Assembly (NCBI RefSeq): GCF_900103485.1
Contig: NZ_FNHW01000001.1
Location: 1,859,201 to 1,923,200, forward strand
Reading direction: 5' to 3'
Length of the DNA: 64,000 bases
Source of the DNA: Fictibacillus solisalsi
GTDB lineage: Bacteria; Bacillota; Bacilli; Bacillales; Fictibacillaceae
Shown here: in pieces, positions 1 to 10,768 of the stretch
Layout: every line of letters begins with the position of its first letter
How positions within the stretch are numbered: position 1 is the first letter of the stretch
Position numbers and translations under genes: made by a program
Notes under the pieces: model-generated
The model's input: only the letters and a program-made list of their open reading frames with translations
What the model was told of the DNA's origin: nothing
Databases searched by the model: none

Positions 1-264
1 ATGCTTGACGGCTTCCAGAAAAGAAAACCCTTCAATGTTCATTAGAAAAGAAAAAGCATTTCCGCCCGCCCCACAACCAAAACAGTGATAAATCTGTTTG
101 TCCGGTGCAACGGAAAAAGAAGGAGATTTCTCACCATGAAAAGGACATAACCCAAAATAGTTGCGCCCTTGTTTCTTTAAGTTTACGTATTCACTGACAA
201 GCTCAACAATATCTTGAGACGTTCGAACCTTTTCAATCAGTTCGTCCGGAATTCGTTCTGCCAT
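1..264 (-). CDS. dnaG: DNA primase, N-terminal part (cut by window edge)
   Basis: This is the first 88 codons of DnaG, the primase that makes RNA primers at the replication fork with DnaB helicase. The translation begins [20 protein letters not shown] and contains the CHC2 zinc finger: [11 protein letters not shown] followed by HCFGCGAGG. The ATG at 264 follows a purine-rich GCGGTG stretch. The rest of the gene lies left of the window. It sits just downstream of yqxD on the same strand, as in B. subtilis, where the run continues into sigA. Identification is secure from the zinc-finger motif and the synteny. Confidence 0.95.
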   Translation of the reverse strand, partial: MAERIPDELIEKVRTSQDIVELVSEYVNLKKQGRNYFGLCPFHGEKSPSFSVAPDKQIYHCFGCGAGGNAFSFLMNIEGFSFLEAVKH

Positions 265-334
265 GTTTAAACACCGCTTTATTTACTTTCCTGTCTCAGA
301 AAAATTCAGACAGGTAATAATTATTCGTTATAAA

Positions 335-805
335 TTAATGAAGTCCTTCAATATTCGACAATAATTTTTGAAATTGTTCAGAGAACCTTTCCAGATCACT
401 TTCACGGAACTTGGATGGGCCCTTTGTCCGCTTCCCTGCTCTTCTCTGTTTCCCGGAAATGTATCTTTCAAAAAGTATTTTTTCCATTTCTTCCTCCCGG
501 TAAATAAAACCTCGGGGATGAAAGGTCACAACACCTTTTGGAACGAGAATGCTCGCCAAGCCAAAGTCCTGTGTAACGGCAATATCTCCCTTCACTGAAT
601 GATTCATAACATATAAATCTACTTCTTCCCGGTTGGAATCAACTAGTACCCATTCCACACCAGGCGCAGGATCCGTGTAATGGGCATAAGAAATAACAAA
701 AAATACCGGTACTCCAATTTCACGACAATGTTCGATAATTGCCATTTTTACCGGAGCCGGACATGCATCCCCATCAACCCATACTTTTACTTTGGAATTT
801 AGCAT
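335..805 (-). CDS. yqxD: YqxD/YaiI family protein (UPF0178)
   Basis: A 156-residue protein with the family signature VDGDACPAPVK near the N-terminus, a conserved acidic pattern related to PIN-like nuclease folds, and a basic C-terminal stretch around KQRRAGKRTKGPSKF. The biochemical role of the family is not established; a nucleic-acid function is an inference from fold and basic tail. It lies 70 bp upstream of dnaG on the same strand, the position of yqxD in B. subtilis, and is probably cotranscribed with it. Confidence 0.9.
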   Translation of the reverse strand: MLNSKVKVWVDGDACPAPVKMAIIEHCREIGVPVFFVISYAHYTDPAPGVEWVLVDSNREEVDLYVMNHSVKGDIAVTQDFGLASILVPKGVVTFHPRGFIYREEEMEKILFERYISGKQRRAGKRTKGPSKFRESDLERFSEQFQKLLSNIEGLH

Positions 806-1079
806 AAATTACAATTCTACATCCTTCATAGGATTCCTTCTGTTAAAACCATATTGTCGAAGAAAACCTCTTTTTGTTTTATTGCTGTAGAAGAATGTTG
901 TTTCATAGAATTCCGCAAACATGCCCTTTCGAAAGAACATTCCAGTCCTATTCTTGGTTGCATCGCTAACTTTTAATCACAATTTTATATTATAACTAAA
1001 AATTAATCATAATGCCAGAGAAAGTAATTACCAGGAAAAAGCGCACAAAATCCATTTGATTTCGTACGCCAGACAGACT
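806..1079. other. intergenic region between ppsR and yqxD
   Basis: No gene is visible in these 274 bp. Reading minus, a TATAAT hexamer lies at 989-994 and could be the -10 of a promoter for yqxD-dnaG, but the matching -35 (TGGCAT) is poor. No clear hairpin terminator for an upstream gene was found. Confidence 0.35.
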
Positions 1080-1904
1080 TTATCTGTAATTTTTCCCTGT
1101 GTAAATATTGTAGATTAAATTTGCCGATTCTTCGACGGCTTTGTTTGAAACATCAATCACTCTGCAGCCGATCCGGTCTATCGTTTTATTGAAATAATCA
1201 AGCTCCTGGCGAATGCGGTCCATATTCGCATAGTTCGCCTCTGAATTTAGCCCGAGAGCCATCAGGCGTTCACGCCGGATATTATTCAGCTTTTCAGGCG
1301 TAATACTTAAACCGAAACACTTTTTGGCAGAAACCTTAAAAAGCTCCTCTGGCGGTTCAACTTCGGGTACCAGCGGGACATTGGCCACCTTTAACCGCTT
1401 ATGTGCCAGGTACTGGGACAACGGAGTTTTCGAGGTTCTTGAAACTCCCACCAGAACAATATCTGCCTTCAAAATTCCGCGTGGATCTCTTCCATCATCG
1501 TATTTGACGGCAAATTCGATCGCTTCTACTTTTCTGAAATAATCATCATCCAGTTGATGAACAATTCCAGGCTCATAACGTGGAACCTGTTGAAGCAACT
1601 GCTGCATCTGGCTCATCATTGGACCGATAATGTCCACAGCAACTACCCCTGATGCCAACGCCTGTTGAAGCAAGAACTCTTTCATTTCAGGTATAACGAG
1701 TGTGAACGCGATCAGCGCTTTGTGCTCTTTTGCCAGGGCAACGACTTCCTTAATGGTGCCCTGGTCCTCCACATATGGTACTCGTTTCAATTCAATAGTA
1801 GCGGTATTAAACTGGCTGGCCGCGGCTTTAACCACAAGCTCTGCCGTTTCCCCCACAGAATCGGATACAATGTAAATCATTGGTCGATCTATTTTGTCAG
1901 TCAT
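1080..1904 (-). CDS. ppsR: Bifunctional pyruvate phosphate dikinase regulator (DUF299)
   Basis: A 274-residue member of the PPDK/PEP-synthase regulatory family (YqfL in B. subtilis). Family members use ADP to phosphorylate, and Pi to dephosphorylate, a threonine on the dikinase and so switch PEP synthesis. The nucleotide-binding loop is visible as [18 protein letters not shown] around residues 150-167, and the N-terminus carries the typical [12 protein letters not shown]. It lies 22 bp after ccpN on the same strand; CcpN represses gluconeogenic genes in B. subtilis, so the pair makes sense as one metabolic control unit. Confidence 0.93.
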   Translation of the reverse strand: MTDKIDRPMIYIVSDSVGETAELVVKAAASQFNTATIELKRVPYVEDQGTIKEVVALAKEHKALIAFTLVIPEMKEFLLQQALASGVVAVDIIGPMMSQMQQLLQQVPRYEPGIVHQLDDDYFRKVEAIEFAVKYDDGRDPRGILKADIVLVGVSRTSKTPLSQYLAHKRLKVANVPLVPEVEPPEELFKVSAKKCFGLSITPEKLNNIRRERLMALGLNSEANYANMDRIRQELDYFNKTIDRIGCRVIDVSNKAVEESANLIYNIYTGKNYR

Positions 1905-1926
1905 CCTTACCTCCTGATAGTTAAGA

Positions 1927-2577
1927 TCAAAGGATCATTTCATCCCTGGCCAATTCAACAAAGGCCTTGGTGACGTTCGTTTTTGTAATCCTGCCCACTA
2001 CTTCATAGCCTTCGCCGGCCGAGGATTGCTTTACGACCGGAAGTCCGTCAATTTGCTTGTCAATCATGATTTGTGCCACATCGAGCAAATGGTCTTCCTT
2101 GAAACAAAACGTGATATTCGGCATTCTGGTCATAATAATATTGATGGGAATGGCATTTAGTTCCTGTTTGCCCATACTTGCCCTCAGCAGATCTTTTCTT
2201 GAGACCACACCAACAAGATGAGACTGTTTATTTACGATAAACAGTGTTCCTACGTCTTCGAGAAACATGGTACAGATCGCTTCATAAACCGTCGATGATT
2301 CTGAGACTACGACTGGAATAGATGAAAATTCGTGGACCTGTATTTTTTTGATCTTCTCGGTCAATAGCTGCGATCCCGTTTTTCCCGTATAAAAATAGCC
2401 TACTCGCGGCCTGGCATCCAAATAGCCAGCCATTGTCAGTATGGCAAGGTCCGGCCGCAGCGTGGCCCTCGTCAGGCTCAGACGGTCTGCTATGTGTTCC
2501 CCGGTTATTGGCCCATGATCTTTTACGATCTGCACTATTGTTTCTTGCCTTTTATTGAGTTCGATTGTTCGCACCAC
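1927..2577 (-). CDS. ccpN: CcpN-type transcriptional repressor (HTH plus CBS pair)
   Basis: A 216-residue protein with an N-terminal winged HTH (residues about 5-60, [20 protein letters not shown]) followed by two CBS domains (about 75-130 and 145-205). This is the layout of CcpN (YqzB), which represses gapB and pckA during growth on glucose and senses adenine nucleotides through its CBS domains. The start is uncertain by one codon: two GTG codons follow each other at 2577 and 2574, right after AAGG. It precedes ppsR on the same strand. The glyQS pair that B. subtilis has upstream is absent here. Confidence 0.92.
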   Translation of the reverse strand: MVRTIELNKRQETIVQIVKDHGPITGEHIADRLSLTRATLRPDLAILTMAGYLDARPRVGYFYTGKTGSQLLTEKIKKIQVHEFSSIPVVVSESSTVYEAICTMFLEDVGTLFIVNKQSHLVGVVSRKDLLRASMGKQELNAIPINIIMTRMPNITFCFKEDHLLDVAQIMIDKQIDGLPVVKQSSAGEGYEVVGRITKTNVTKAFVELARDEMIL

Positions 2578-2659
2578 CTTAGCAAACTTTTAAATGTGTT
2601 ATACTCTTAATTAAACATTATATACTAATCAAGGGAGCAAACGAAACCATAATACAGGG

Positions 2660-3403
2660 TTATTCAAATTTATTCAATTGGTTGAGAAATTTCTTTGATT
2701 TAAAAACCATGCCTGAATTTTCATCAATATATGTAGTCAGGACAAAACGGATCTGATCTTTTGTTTGTTTTTTTAACGATATATTCCCAAGACGATTCAG
2801 GTCAAAATGATAAAAAAGCCGGAGAAGCCTTGCTGCCGGCTGTAACAAAGGAATTCTGTTCGGATCCAAATGGCTGCATCTCTCACAAAGCAGGCCACCC
2901 TCCCGAATCGAAAAGGAAAACTGTCCTTCCGTTCGGCCGCAATTGGCGCAGTGATCCACCTGTGGGCCGATTCCGGCCTGCTGCAGCATTTTCATCTCAA
3001 AAATAAAGGTAATAACTTCAGGATCTGCTCCTTCGTCTAGTTGGTGAAGGGATTGCCACAGGTGCTCAAATAAATAAGGCTGAGGATTCTGCTCCTCAGT
3101 CACTTTATCCAAAAATTCAATCATATACGCACAATAGGCGGTTTTAAACAAATCTTCTTTTATTCCCCGAAATGAATCAATAATTTCTCCCTGATTAAGG
3201 GCACCAAGGCCTCTGCCCTGTTGATATACAAAATGACCGTATGTAAAAAGCTGCGCAACAGAAGAGAGGCGACTCTTAGGTTTCTTCGCCCCTCTTGCCA
3301 TAACACCGATTTTACCTTTTTCCCGTGTAAAAAGAGTCAGAATGACATTTGTTTCACCATAATCCACTTTTCTGATGACAATTCCTTCAACCTTTTGCAG
3401 CAA
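2660..3403 (-). CDS. recO: DNA repair protein RecO
   Basis: RecO loads RecA on SSB-coated DNA in the RecFOR pathway. The protein starts LQKVEGIVIRKVDYGETNVI, has an OB-fold N-terminal domain (about 1-80) and a four-cysteine zinc site, CANCGRTEGQ and CERCSHLDP, around residues 145-175. A GTG at 3415 is also open, but the TTG at 3403 is preferred: it sits about 8 bp after GGTGGTGG and matches the start of B. subtilis RecO (MLTKCEGIV). It follows yqzL and era on the same strand, as in B. subtilis. Confidence 0.93.
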   Translation of the reverse strand: MLQKVEGIVIRKVDYGETNVILTLFTREKGKIGVMARGAKKPKSRLSSVAQLFTYGHFVYQQGRGLGALNQGEIIDSFRGIKEDLFKTAYCAYMIEFLDKVTEEQNPQPYLFEHLWQSLHQLDEGADPEVITFIFEMKMLQQAGIGPQVDHCANCGRTEGQFSFSIREGGLLCERCSHLDPNRIPLLQPAARLLRLFYHFDLNRLGNISLKKQTKDQIRFVLTTYIDENSGMVFKSKKFLNQLNKFE

Positions 3404-3438
3404 GTTTACCACCACCAGGTTCTTTTAATGAAGGCTCC

Positions 3439-3582
3439 TTATTGGATGGGAGAGTCAATTGGTGCTTGAGGGTCCTCCTCATGTACCGTTCTCGCTGACA
3501 TGTCTACTTCAAGTTCTTTAAACAACAAATAGGTATCGATACTGCCCGTTTCGCAAAATACCTTCCAGGTAAATTCTTTCAT
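3439..3582 (-). CDS. yqzL: YqzL family small protein
   Basis: A 47-residue ORF between era and recO. The translation begins MKEFTWKVFCETGSIDTYLL and ends in a proline- and acid-rich tail (EEDPQAPIDSPIQ). Its length, position and the WKVF..TG.IDTYLL pattern match YqzL of Bacillus, whose function is unknown. The ATG follows AAAGGTGGAGC, a strong ribosome-binding site. It is probably cotranscribed with era and recO. Confidence 0.85.
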   Translation of the reverse strand: MKEFTWKVFCETGSIDTYLLFKELEVDMSARTVHEEDPQAPIDSPIQ

Positions 3583-3678
3583 GGGAATGCTCCACCTTTC
3601 ACGTTGTTTTTTAAAACTCTCTCTTATCCTTAGGGTTGCCTTAAAACAAAAATTAAATGTGAAGGAAAATATGGAAGC

Positions 3679-4999
<1,321 letters not shown>

Positions 5000-5060
5000 T
5001 CATCCCTTATCCTACTGATTGATTCAATGCTTCATCTATTTTAAGTTTACGTTTTGGCGT

Positions 5061-5426
5061 TTAAAAAAGATAGTGCAAGGCAGGTTTTACAAATAGCAGT
5101 AATCCGATTATAACAGCAATCAGCGAAAAAACCAAAACGGCACCCGCTGCCATGTCCTTGGCCTGCTTGGCCAAAGGGTGGAATTCCTCCGTAACAAGAT
5201 CTACGACCCGTTCAAGAGCTGTATTGACGATCTCTAACGAAATGACTACTCCAATGACAATGAAAAGAATCGCAAATCGCACTTCAGAAAAGTCGAGCAC
5301 ATACGCAGCAATCAAAACAACCAGGCTGATCAATAAGTGAATTTTAATATTTTGCTCCCCGGCAAAAGCGGTCTTTATGCCGGACCATGCAAATTTGAAA
5401 CTTCGAAAAAACCGGCGGGCAGCCAT
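5061..5426 (-). CDS. dgkA: Undecaprenol/diacylglycerol kinase (DgkA family)
   Basis: A 121-residue integral membrane kinase with three predicted membrane helices. The active-site stretch SLEIVNTALERVVDLV and HPLAKQAKDMAAGAVL is present. In Gram-positive bacteria this enzyme phosphorylates undecaprenol to regenerate the lipid carrier of wall synthesis. It follows ybeY with a 6-bp gap. The only good Shine-Dalgarno (GGAG) abuts the ATG directly, which is unusually close; coupling to ybeY may compensate. Confidence 0.93.
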   Translation of the reverse strand: MAARRFFRSFKFAWSGIKTAFAGEQNIKIHLLISLVVLIAAYVLDFSEVRFAILFIVIGVVISLEIVNTALERVVDLVTEEFHPLAKQAKDMAAGAVLVFSLIAVIIGLLLFVKPALHYLF

Positions 5427-5432
5427 CTCCTG

Positions 5433-5903
5433 TTATCTCGTCAGGCCATAGGCATTCAGGATTTCATCCTGCCTGCCAAACATGTGTTTTTCATCCTGCT
5501 CGTTTAGATGATCGTAGCCTAAAAGGTGAAGAAAACCATGTACCGCAAGGAAACCCATCTCCCTCATCAAGGAGTGCCCGTATTCGTCTGCCTGCTGCTT
5601 TGCAGTATCCACGGAGATAATGATGTCTCCAAGAATCCTTGGCAGTTCGGCTCCTCTAATTTCAATCTCCCCCTCGCCCATTTCTTCCATGGCGAATGAT
5701 ATCACATCGGTTGGCCGGTCCTTGTCCCGGTATTGTCTATTGATTTCGTGTATCCTCTCATCGGATACGAACGTTAATGACAGCTCGGTTTTATCAGGCA
5801 GCTCCTCCATGGCAGCAGCATGATTGAGAAGATTCGTCAATTCCTCTACCTGTTTCGACGATACCTGATCAGTTTCGTCAGTAAAATCAATGTGTAAGCT
5901 CAT
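5433..5903 (-). CDS. ybeY: Endoribonuclease YbeY
   Basis: A 156-residue YbeY, a single-strand endoribonuclease that helps mature the 16S rRNA 3' end and supports ribosome quality control. The zinc-binding signature [11 protein letters not shown] is present near residue 125, and TDVISFAME is the usual upstream motif. It lies directly after pgpH (stop of pgpH at 5904) and before dgkA and era on the same strand. Confidence 0.95.
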   Translation of the reverse strand: MSLHIDFTDETDQVSSKQVEELTNLLNHAAAMEELPDKTELSLTFVSDERIHEINRQYRDKDRPTDVISFAMEEMGEGEIEIRGAELPRILGDIIISVDTAKQQADEYGHSLMREMGFLAVHGFLHLLGYDHLNEQDEKHMFGRQDEILNAYGLTR

Positions 5904-8045
5904 TTATAAATCCACCTTCTTTTTAATTTGCTGCTCGGGATATTCAATCCTCGAATGGAAGATACCGTTCAATGTCTGGCTTAGCGTTTTGGCGACGGTA
6001 TCCAATTGTTTAAAGGTCAGTTCGCATTCGTCAAACTGGCCATCCTCCAGCCGGTCTGTGATGATTTTGCGAATAATGGAGTCTATTTTAACCGGTGTTG
6101 GCTTAGATAACGAACGCACCGCTGCTTCGACACTGTCTGCAATCCCCACAACAGCAGATTCCTTTGATTGCGCTTTTGGCCCCGGGTACCTGAAATCCGA
6201 TTCCGGAATATCTTTTTCGCTCTGTTCCGTTGCCTTATGGTAAAAGTATTGAAGCAGCGTAGTTCCATGGTGCTGTTCGGCAATATCTATAATTTCTGCC
6301 GGCAAGTTATATTCTTTCAACAACTCCGATCCATCATACGGATGCGCAATAATGATGGTCTTGCTCAGCTGTGGAGTTAATTTATCATGCGGGTTTTCCA
6401 TATTCATCTGATTTTCAATAAAAAAGTGAGGCCTTTTTGTTTTTCCCAGATCGTGATAATATGAGCCCACCCTTGCAAGCAACCCGTTCGCACCGATAGA
6501 TTCACATCCTGCTTCGGCCAGGTTGGCAACCATTACGGAATGATGATACGTCCCCGGCGCTTCAAGCAAAAGCTTGCGCAGAAGGGGGTGATTCGGATTT
6601 GAGAGTTCAATCAGCCGGGTTGTGGATAACACACCGAACCATGATTCAAATACAGGCATCAGTCCCAACGCAAGCACAGATGCCAAAAATCCCGAAATAA
6701 AACCAAAACCAATCTCCAGTCCGATTTGTACGGGTGAATATTTTCCGTTTTGGAGCAGGAGAATGATCAGGATTGATACAACATTAATAAACGAAACGAG
6801 TAGCCCCGCTTTCAGTATCCGTGATTTCAAATGGCGCTTGCCCAGATAAATAACACCTGCAATACAACCCAGCAGTACATAGATTCCTAACGGAAAGTTA
6901 AATGTACCAGTAGATCCTTCATTAAACATCAATGTGGCGCACAGCGCAAATAAAACACTTGAAAGTATGGCTGTAAATTCGTCCAGAAGCATTTTGATCA
7001 TCATGGCTCCCGCTGCAATAGGAACGATAAAAAAGATACCTGTAATCTCCATTTTGTCAATAAAGCTTGTCAGTTTCATTACCAGGAGGGAAAAAGCCAT
7101 CAGGATGATATATAGGAGAATCTGCTTCCTTTTGCTGCTCTCTTTGGCAGCAAAAGAATCCCTTATTAAATAATACAAGCCTATAACGAGGATAAGAACA
7201 AAAAGGAGCAATCCAACATAAGGATACACCGCAACTTCTTTATCCAGCAGGCCGACGAGCTTTAACTGTTTAAATTTTTCAGGCGTTATGACATCGCCCT
7301 CTCTTACGATGATTTCCCCTTCTTTAATCTCCACAGGCTCTGCTTCATCAATGGCTTTTTGCTTGGCAAGTTTCGTTTTATCCACATCAAGCAGATAATT
7401 GGAAACAATATTGCTTCTCGTCAGTTCGATTACTGCACTTTTTAACGAAGAAGAAAAGTTGGAATTTTGCTGAATATTATCTTCCGCCCGGTCGCGAAAA
7501 AATTCGAGTTGGTCCACTCTGATTTTATTTTTCAGCGTGTCGTTGATAACCGAACTGGCCAAATCTCTTGCTGAACGCAATTCGGAAGGAGATGCATTAA
7601 ACAGAGCGGTATAAGCTTCGGGAGAAATTTGATTGTTGCCAACCATGCCCTTGATTTGATCGATTTTCTGATCAAGTGTAAGTGATTCTTTGTCCTTGTC
7701 CTTTTTTTCCGCTTCGTTAATCTTTTCAATGGCCTTAAAGATTTCATTTGATTTTTCAGCTTGTTTGAGCGGACTGTCTTCATCATAAGAATAGAGATTT
7801 TCCACCTTATCCGCGGCATCCTTTTGCTTTTTTAGCGTTTCTTCCTTCATTTCAATGGTAATCGGTGATTGGATGTCCCGAGGAGAGATGGAATACGGCT
7901 CAGCATCCACCGTATCAGGTGTGACATTGCTTAATAAAGTCGAATAAATAATCACTGCCAAGAATCCAAAGAGCAGGATTGACCAACTTTTAGGTGAGTT
8001 CTTCCTTTTAAACTTTAACCGTTTTATCACATTATTGCTCATCAC
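5904..8045 (-). CDS. pgpH: Cyclic di-AMP phosphodiesterase PgpH (YqfF, 7TM-HD)
   Basis: A 713-residue membrane protein: N-terminal helix (about 20-42), a long extracytoplasmic domain (about 45-270), seven membrane helices (about 275-460), and a cytoplasmic HD domain with HHSVMVANLAEAG, YYHDLGKTKRP and HHGTTLLQYF. This is the 7TMR-HDED/HD layout of PgpH, which degrades c-di-AMP and affects potassium and wall homeostasis. It sits between phoH and ybeY, the standard Firmicutes order. Confidence 0.94.
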   Translation of the reverse strand: MMSNNVIKRLKFKRKNSPKSWSILLFGFLAVIIYSTLLSNVTPDTVDAEPYSISPRDIQSPITIEMKEETLKKQKDAADKVENLYSYDEDSPLKQAEKSNEIFKAIEKINEAEKKDKDKESLTLDQKIDQIKGMVGNNQISPEAYTALFNASPSELRSARDLASSVINDTLKNKIRVDQLEFFRDRAEDNIQQNSNFSSSLKSAVIELTRSNIVSNYLLDVDKTKLAKQKAIDEAEPVEIKEGEIIVREGDVITPEKFKQLKLVGLLDKEVAVYPYVGLLLFVLILVIGLYYLIRDSFAAKESSKRKQILLYIILMAFSLLVMKLTSFIDKMEITGIFFIVPIAAGAMMIKMLLDEFTAILSSVLFALCATLMFNEGSTGTFNFPLGIYVLLGCIAGVIYLGKRHLKSRILKAGLLVSFINVVSILIILLLQNGKYSPVQIGLEIGFGFISGFLASVLALGLMPVFESWFGVLSTTRLIELSNPNHPLLRKLLLEAPGTYHHSVMVANLAEAGCESIGANGLLARVGSYYHDLGKTKRPHFFIENQMNMENPHDKLTPQLSKTIIIAHPYDGSELLKEYNLPAEIIDIAEQHHGTTLLQYFYHKATEQSEKDIPESDFRYPGPKAQSKESAVVGIADSVEAAVRSLSKPTPVKIDSIIRKIITDRLEDGQFDECELTFKQLDTVAKTLSQTLNGIFHSRIEYPEQQIKKKVDL

Positions 8046-8137
8046 ATTCAGCCCCCGCCTGTCACTGCTTTGTATCTACATATTAACAAAAACTGGACAG
8101 AGAAGGTATAGCTGAATTGCAAGTGTTTTTTCTCTGC

Positions 8138-8187
8138 AAAAAAGAAGAAGCCTCAGGTTTTCTTTTTAAAAAACCTGCTGCTTCTTC
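8138..8187 (-). terminator. intrinsic terminator after phoH
   Basis: Reading minus, the arms GAAGAAGC and GCTTCTTC with an inner AGGTTTT/AAAACCT pairing form a long hairpin that ends in a T-run (revcomp of AAAAAAG). It overlaps the phoH stop and separates phoH from pgpH. Confidence 0.8.
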
Positions 8188-9155
8188 TACTTGCCTCCCT
8201 CGTTCTTTTCGTAGGCCGAAATGATGCGCTGAACTAACGGGTGTCTTACCACATCAAGCTGTTTTAAGAAAATAAACTGTACGCCCGGAACACCGTTCAA
8301 GGTGCGTTCTGCCACTTTTAACCCTGATTCTTTCCCTCTTGGGAGGTCAATTTGTGTTAAATCGCCGGTAATGACCATTCTTGAGCCAAAACCAAGGCGT
8401 GTCAGAAACATTTTCATCTGTTCGGGAGAGGTATTTTGAGCTTCATCAAGAATGACAAAGCATTCATCGAGCGTTCTTCCCCTCATATAGGCGAGCGGCG
8501 CAATTTCGATGGTACCTCTTTCAATCAGACGTTCTGTATGTTCCATTCCCAACAAATCGTGAAGAGCATCATACAGCGGACGCAAATAGGGGTCGACCTT
8601 TTCTTTCAGGTCGCCGGGAAGAAAGCCAAGGCTTTCACCAGCTTCAACTGCCGGCCTTGTCAAAACAATCTTTTTGATTTTCCCTTCTTTCAAGGCAGCT
8701 ACTGCCATGACCACAGCCAAGTAGGTTTTTCCTGTACCGGCAGGGCCAATCCCAAAGACCAGGTCCCCTTTTTTCATCGCTGTTACATAATGACGCTGAC
8801 CAAGTGTTTTTACTCTGATTGGTTTGCCTTTTACGTTGGTTGTAATCTCCTGCTGATACAATTCAGTGATTTCATCGAGCATTTCCCGTTCTGCCAGCTG
8901 AACAGCATAAACAATGTCTCGTTCGGAAATATGAATTCCTTTTCGGATCAATCCCAGAAGCACAATCAGCACATCTTCCACCTTTTGAACGGCATCATCC
9001 GCTCCGGTAACCGATATGTCTTCACCTCTTGTGACAATGGTAACTGAAAGCTTATCTTCGATAATATTCAGAAAAGCATCGTTCGGTCCGAAAAGCGCCA
9101 GGGCCTCTCCCTGATCTTCTAGTTGTAATCGCTGTAATTTAGTGGTTTCTGACAA
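8187..9155 (-). CDS. phoH: PhoH-like ATPase
   Basis: A 322-residue PhoH family P-loop ATPase with Walker A GPAGTGKTYLA (about residue 130) and Walker B VILDEAQN. The family is linked to RNA metabolism and often sits beside ybeY. The start is TTG, 8 bp after AAGGAGAC, and that Shine-Dalgarno lies in the last codons of yqfD, so the two genes are coupled. Confidence 0.94.
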   Translation of the reverse strand: MSETTKLQRLQLEDQGEALALFGPNDAFLNIIEDKLSVTIVTRGEDISVTGADDAVQKVEDVLIVLLGLIRKGIHISERDIVYAVQLAEREMLDEITELYQQEITTNVKGKPIRVKTLGQRHYVTAMKKGDLVFGIGPAGTGKTYLAVVMAVAALKEGKIKKIVLTRPAVEAGESLGFLPGDLKEKVDPYLRPLYDALHDLLGMEHTERLIERGTIEIAPLAYMRGRTLDECFVILDEAQNTSPEQMKMFLTRLGFGSRMVITGDLTQIDLPRGKESGLKVAERTLNGVPGVQFIFLKQLDVVRHPLVQRIISAYEKNEGGK

Positions 9156-9160
9156 ACTAC

Positions 9161-10354
9161 TCAGTCTCCTTGTTGGATAAGTATAGGTTGTTCAGATGCA
9201 ATATTTTCAATTACCTGGTAGTGCATCGATAAATTTACTTTACCATTTGAAACGGACTGGCGCAAAACTTTTTCTCCCTTAATTTTTGCGTCATGTGACA
9301 GCAGTTTCCTTACTTCTTTCTTGGCCATTGCTTTCCCTGCCTGGATGGCTTGGGATCTTGTATACACCCGTTTCACGCCATCCGTTTCCCTGATTTCCTT
9401 CTTAATATAGGAAACCGGCAGTGACCATTTCCAAAACTTCAGAGGAGTTTCATTTTTGCTGACCACTTGTGTTTTATATTCCCCGTCATTCCATCCCCAA
9501 ATTGGAATATTAAGACCAAACAGGTTGATTTTATGCTGTGTTACCATGTTTCCAGTAAAGGTTTGAAAATTCGTTTTTAGCGGAACCGTCACACTTGTTG
9601 TATACCATGTTTCCCCCCAGACAATTCCCTTGGCCGGAACAAGCTTGGTTTTCCCTTCCTTTCCGATATACCCGGATACGAGGAGACTGCCTTTATACAC
9701 AAACTGATGCGGGGAAACCACGGGTTGTCCTTTTTCAACGAACATATCATAAATCACCGCATCCTTTTTGGCCACCAGATGCTTTGGTGATGACGTTTCT
9801 TTTCGTTTGGGAATCTCCTTTTCTACAACCTGAAAGTTATAGGTTGTCCCGTTCAGACTGACTCCGATCCAGGTGACATTGTCCATGGCGTTGGTCAGCC
9901 GCTGCTGTAGCTGTCTGACATTGGGGAGAAGGAAGATAAACTTGCCTTTTTTAATCCCCATATCTTTTGCCGCTTTGAGAAGCTGGTATTCTGTTTTAGG
10001 ATTTGCTCCTGTCACATTAATATTCCAAACCATATTGGATAGAAGAAATAAAACAACAAAAAAACCTGCAAGACCAAGCAAGAGGCCGTTCCTTTTCCAC
10101 ATCCTGGCTGCCCAAAACGGCAGACCGTTCTTCTCGATCACGCGAAACTTACACCTTGTTTGCTTCATAAGCGGCCGTACTTCGTTCATATTTTTCGTAT
10201 AAAGGCAGGCGGACACTGATCCCTCCCCTGTCCGTTCGATGTTCCAGATTGCGATCCCCTGAGCCAGGCATTCATTAATGAAACTTTCCAGATCATCGCC
10301 TCTCAATTCAATTTTAACATAACTGTTTATCGGCTCCAGCCAGTCCTTTTTCAT
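9161..10354 (-). CDS. yqfD: Sporulation protein YqfD
   Basis: A 397-residue YqfD family protein: a cytoplasmic N-terminal part, one membrane helix at about residues 90-112 (LLLGLAGFFVVLFLLSNMVW) and a large outer domain starting with the family motif NINVTGANPKT. In B. subtilis the yqfC-yqfD pair is expressed by sigma-E in the mother cell and is important for efficient sporulation. It follows yqfC with a 21-bp gap. Confidence 0.92.
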   Translation of the reverse strand: MKKDWLEPINSYVKIELRGDDLESFINECLAQGIAIWNIERTGEGSVSACLYTKNMNEVRPLMKQTRCKFRVIEKNGLPFWAARMWKRNGLLLGLAGFFVVLFLLSNMVWNINVTGANPKTEYQLLKAAKDMGIKKGKFIFLLPNVRQLQQRLTNAMDNVTWIGVSLNGTTYNFQVVEKEIPKRKETSSPKHLVAKKDAVIYDMFVEKGQPVVSPHQFVYKGSLLVSGYIGKEGKTKLVPAKGIVWGETWYTTSVTVPLKTNFQTFTGNMVTQHKINLFGLNIPIWGWNDGEYKTQVVSKNETPLKFWKWSLPVSYIKKEIRETDGVKRVYTRSQAIQAGKAMAKKEVRKLLSHDAKIKGEKVLRQSVSNGKVNLSMHYQVIENIASEQPILIQQGD

Positions 10355-10375
10355 AGCGGCCTCCCGTACTGGTTT

Positions 10376-10660
10376 TTATGTGGATTTGTCATAATAGACC
10401 CCTTCAATGGTGCCTTCAAGCAATATTTCTTCGGGAAGAATGGTTTTGATTACAAAATCCTGACCTTTGATCACAAGGTGTCCCTGTTTTAATCGAAGCT
10501 TTAGTTCTTCCCTCGAAAAAGCCATAACTCCTCTGTGATTCTCTATATAGATATGTAACTGGCCAATCATTGTAATGCGGGGCAAATCCATCATGGCATC
10601 CGCTGGGAGATCAAGTTTTTCCACTAACCATTTTGTTACTTGCTGTCTCCACTTTGCCAT
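10376..10660 (-). CDS. yqfC: Sporulation protein YqfC (YabP/YqfC family)
   Basis: A 94-residue protein of the YabP/YqfC family, with the typical ITMIGQLHIYIENHRGV followed by VIKGQDFVIKTILPEEILLEG. It belongs to the sigma-E pair yqfC-yqfD. A longer reading starts at 10678, but the ATG at 10660 follows GAGGGG by about 7 bp and gives the usual family length. Confidence 0.9.
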   Translation of the reverse strand: MAKWRQQVTKWLVEKLDLPADAMMDLPRITMIGQLHIYIENHRGVMAFSREELKLRLKQGHLVIKGQDFVIKTILPEEILLEGTIEGVYYDKST

Positions 10661-10768
10661 CAGCAACACCCCTCTCATCTCATTTTTATGAAAGGATGGG
10701 ATAAACTATCACCATAAATTTAAAAAAGGACCGCATAAGATGCAGTCCCTTTGACACATGGTTCTTCT

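Noticed and set aside
8436..9047. 203-codon plus-strand frame opposite phoH
   Set aside because: It is antisense to a clearly conserved gene, has no recognisable content and no ribosome-binding site.
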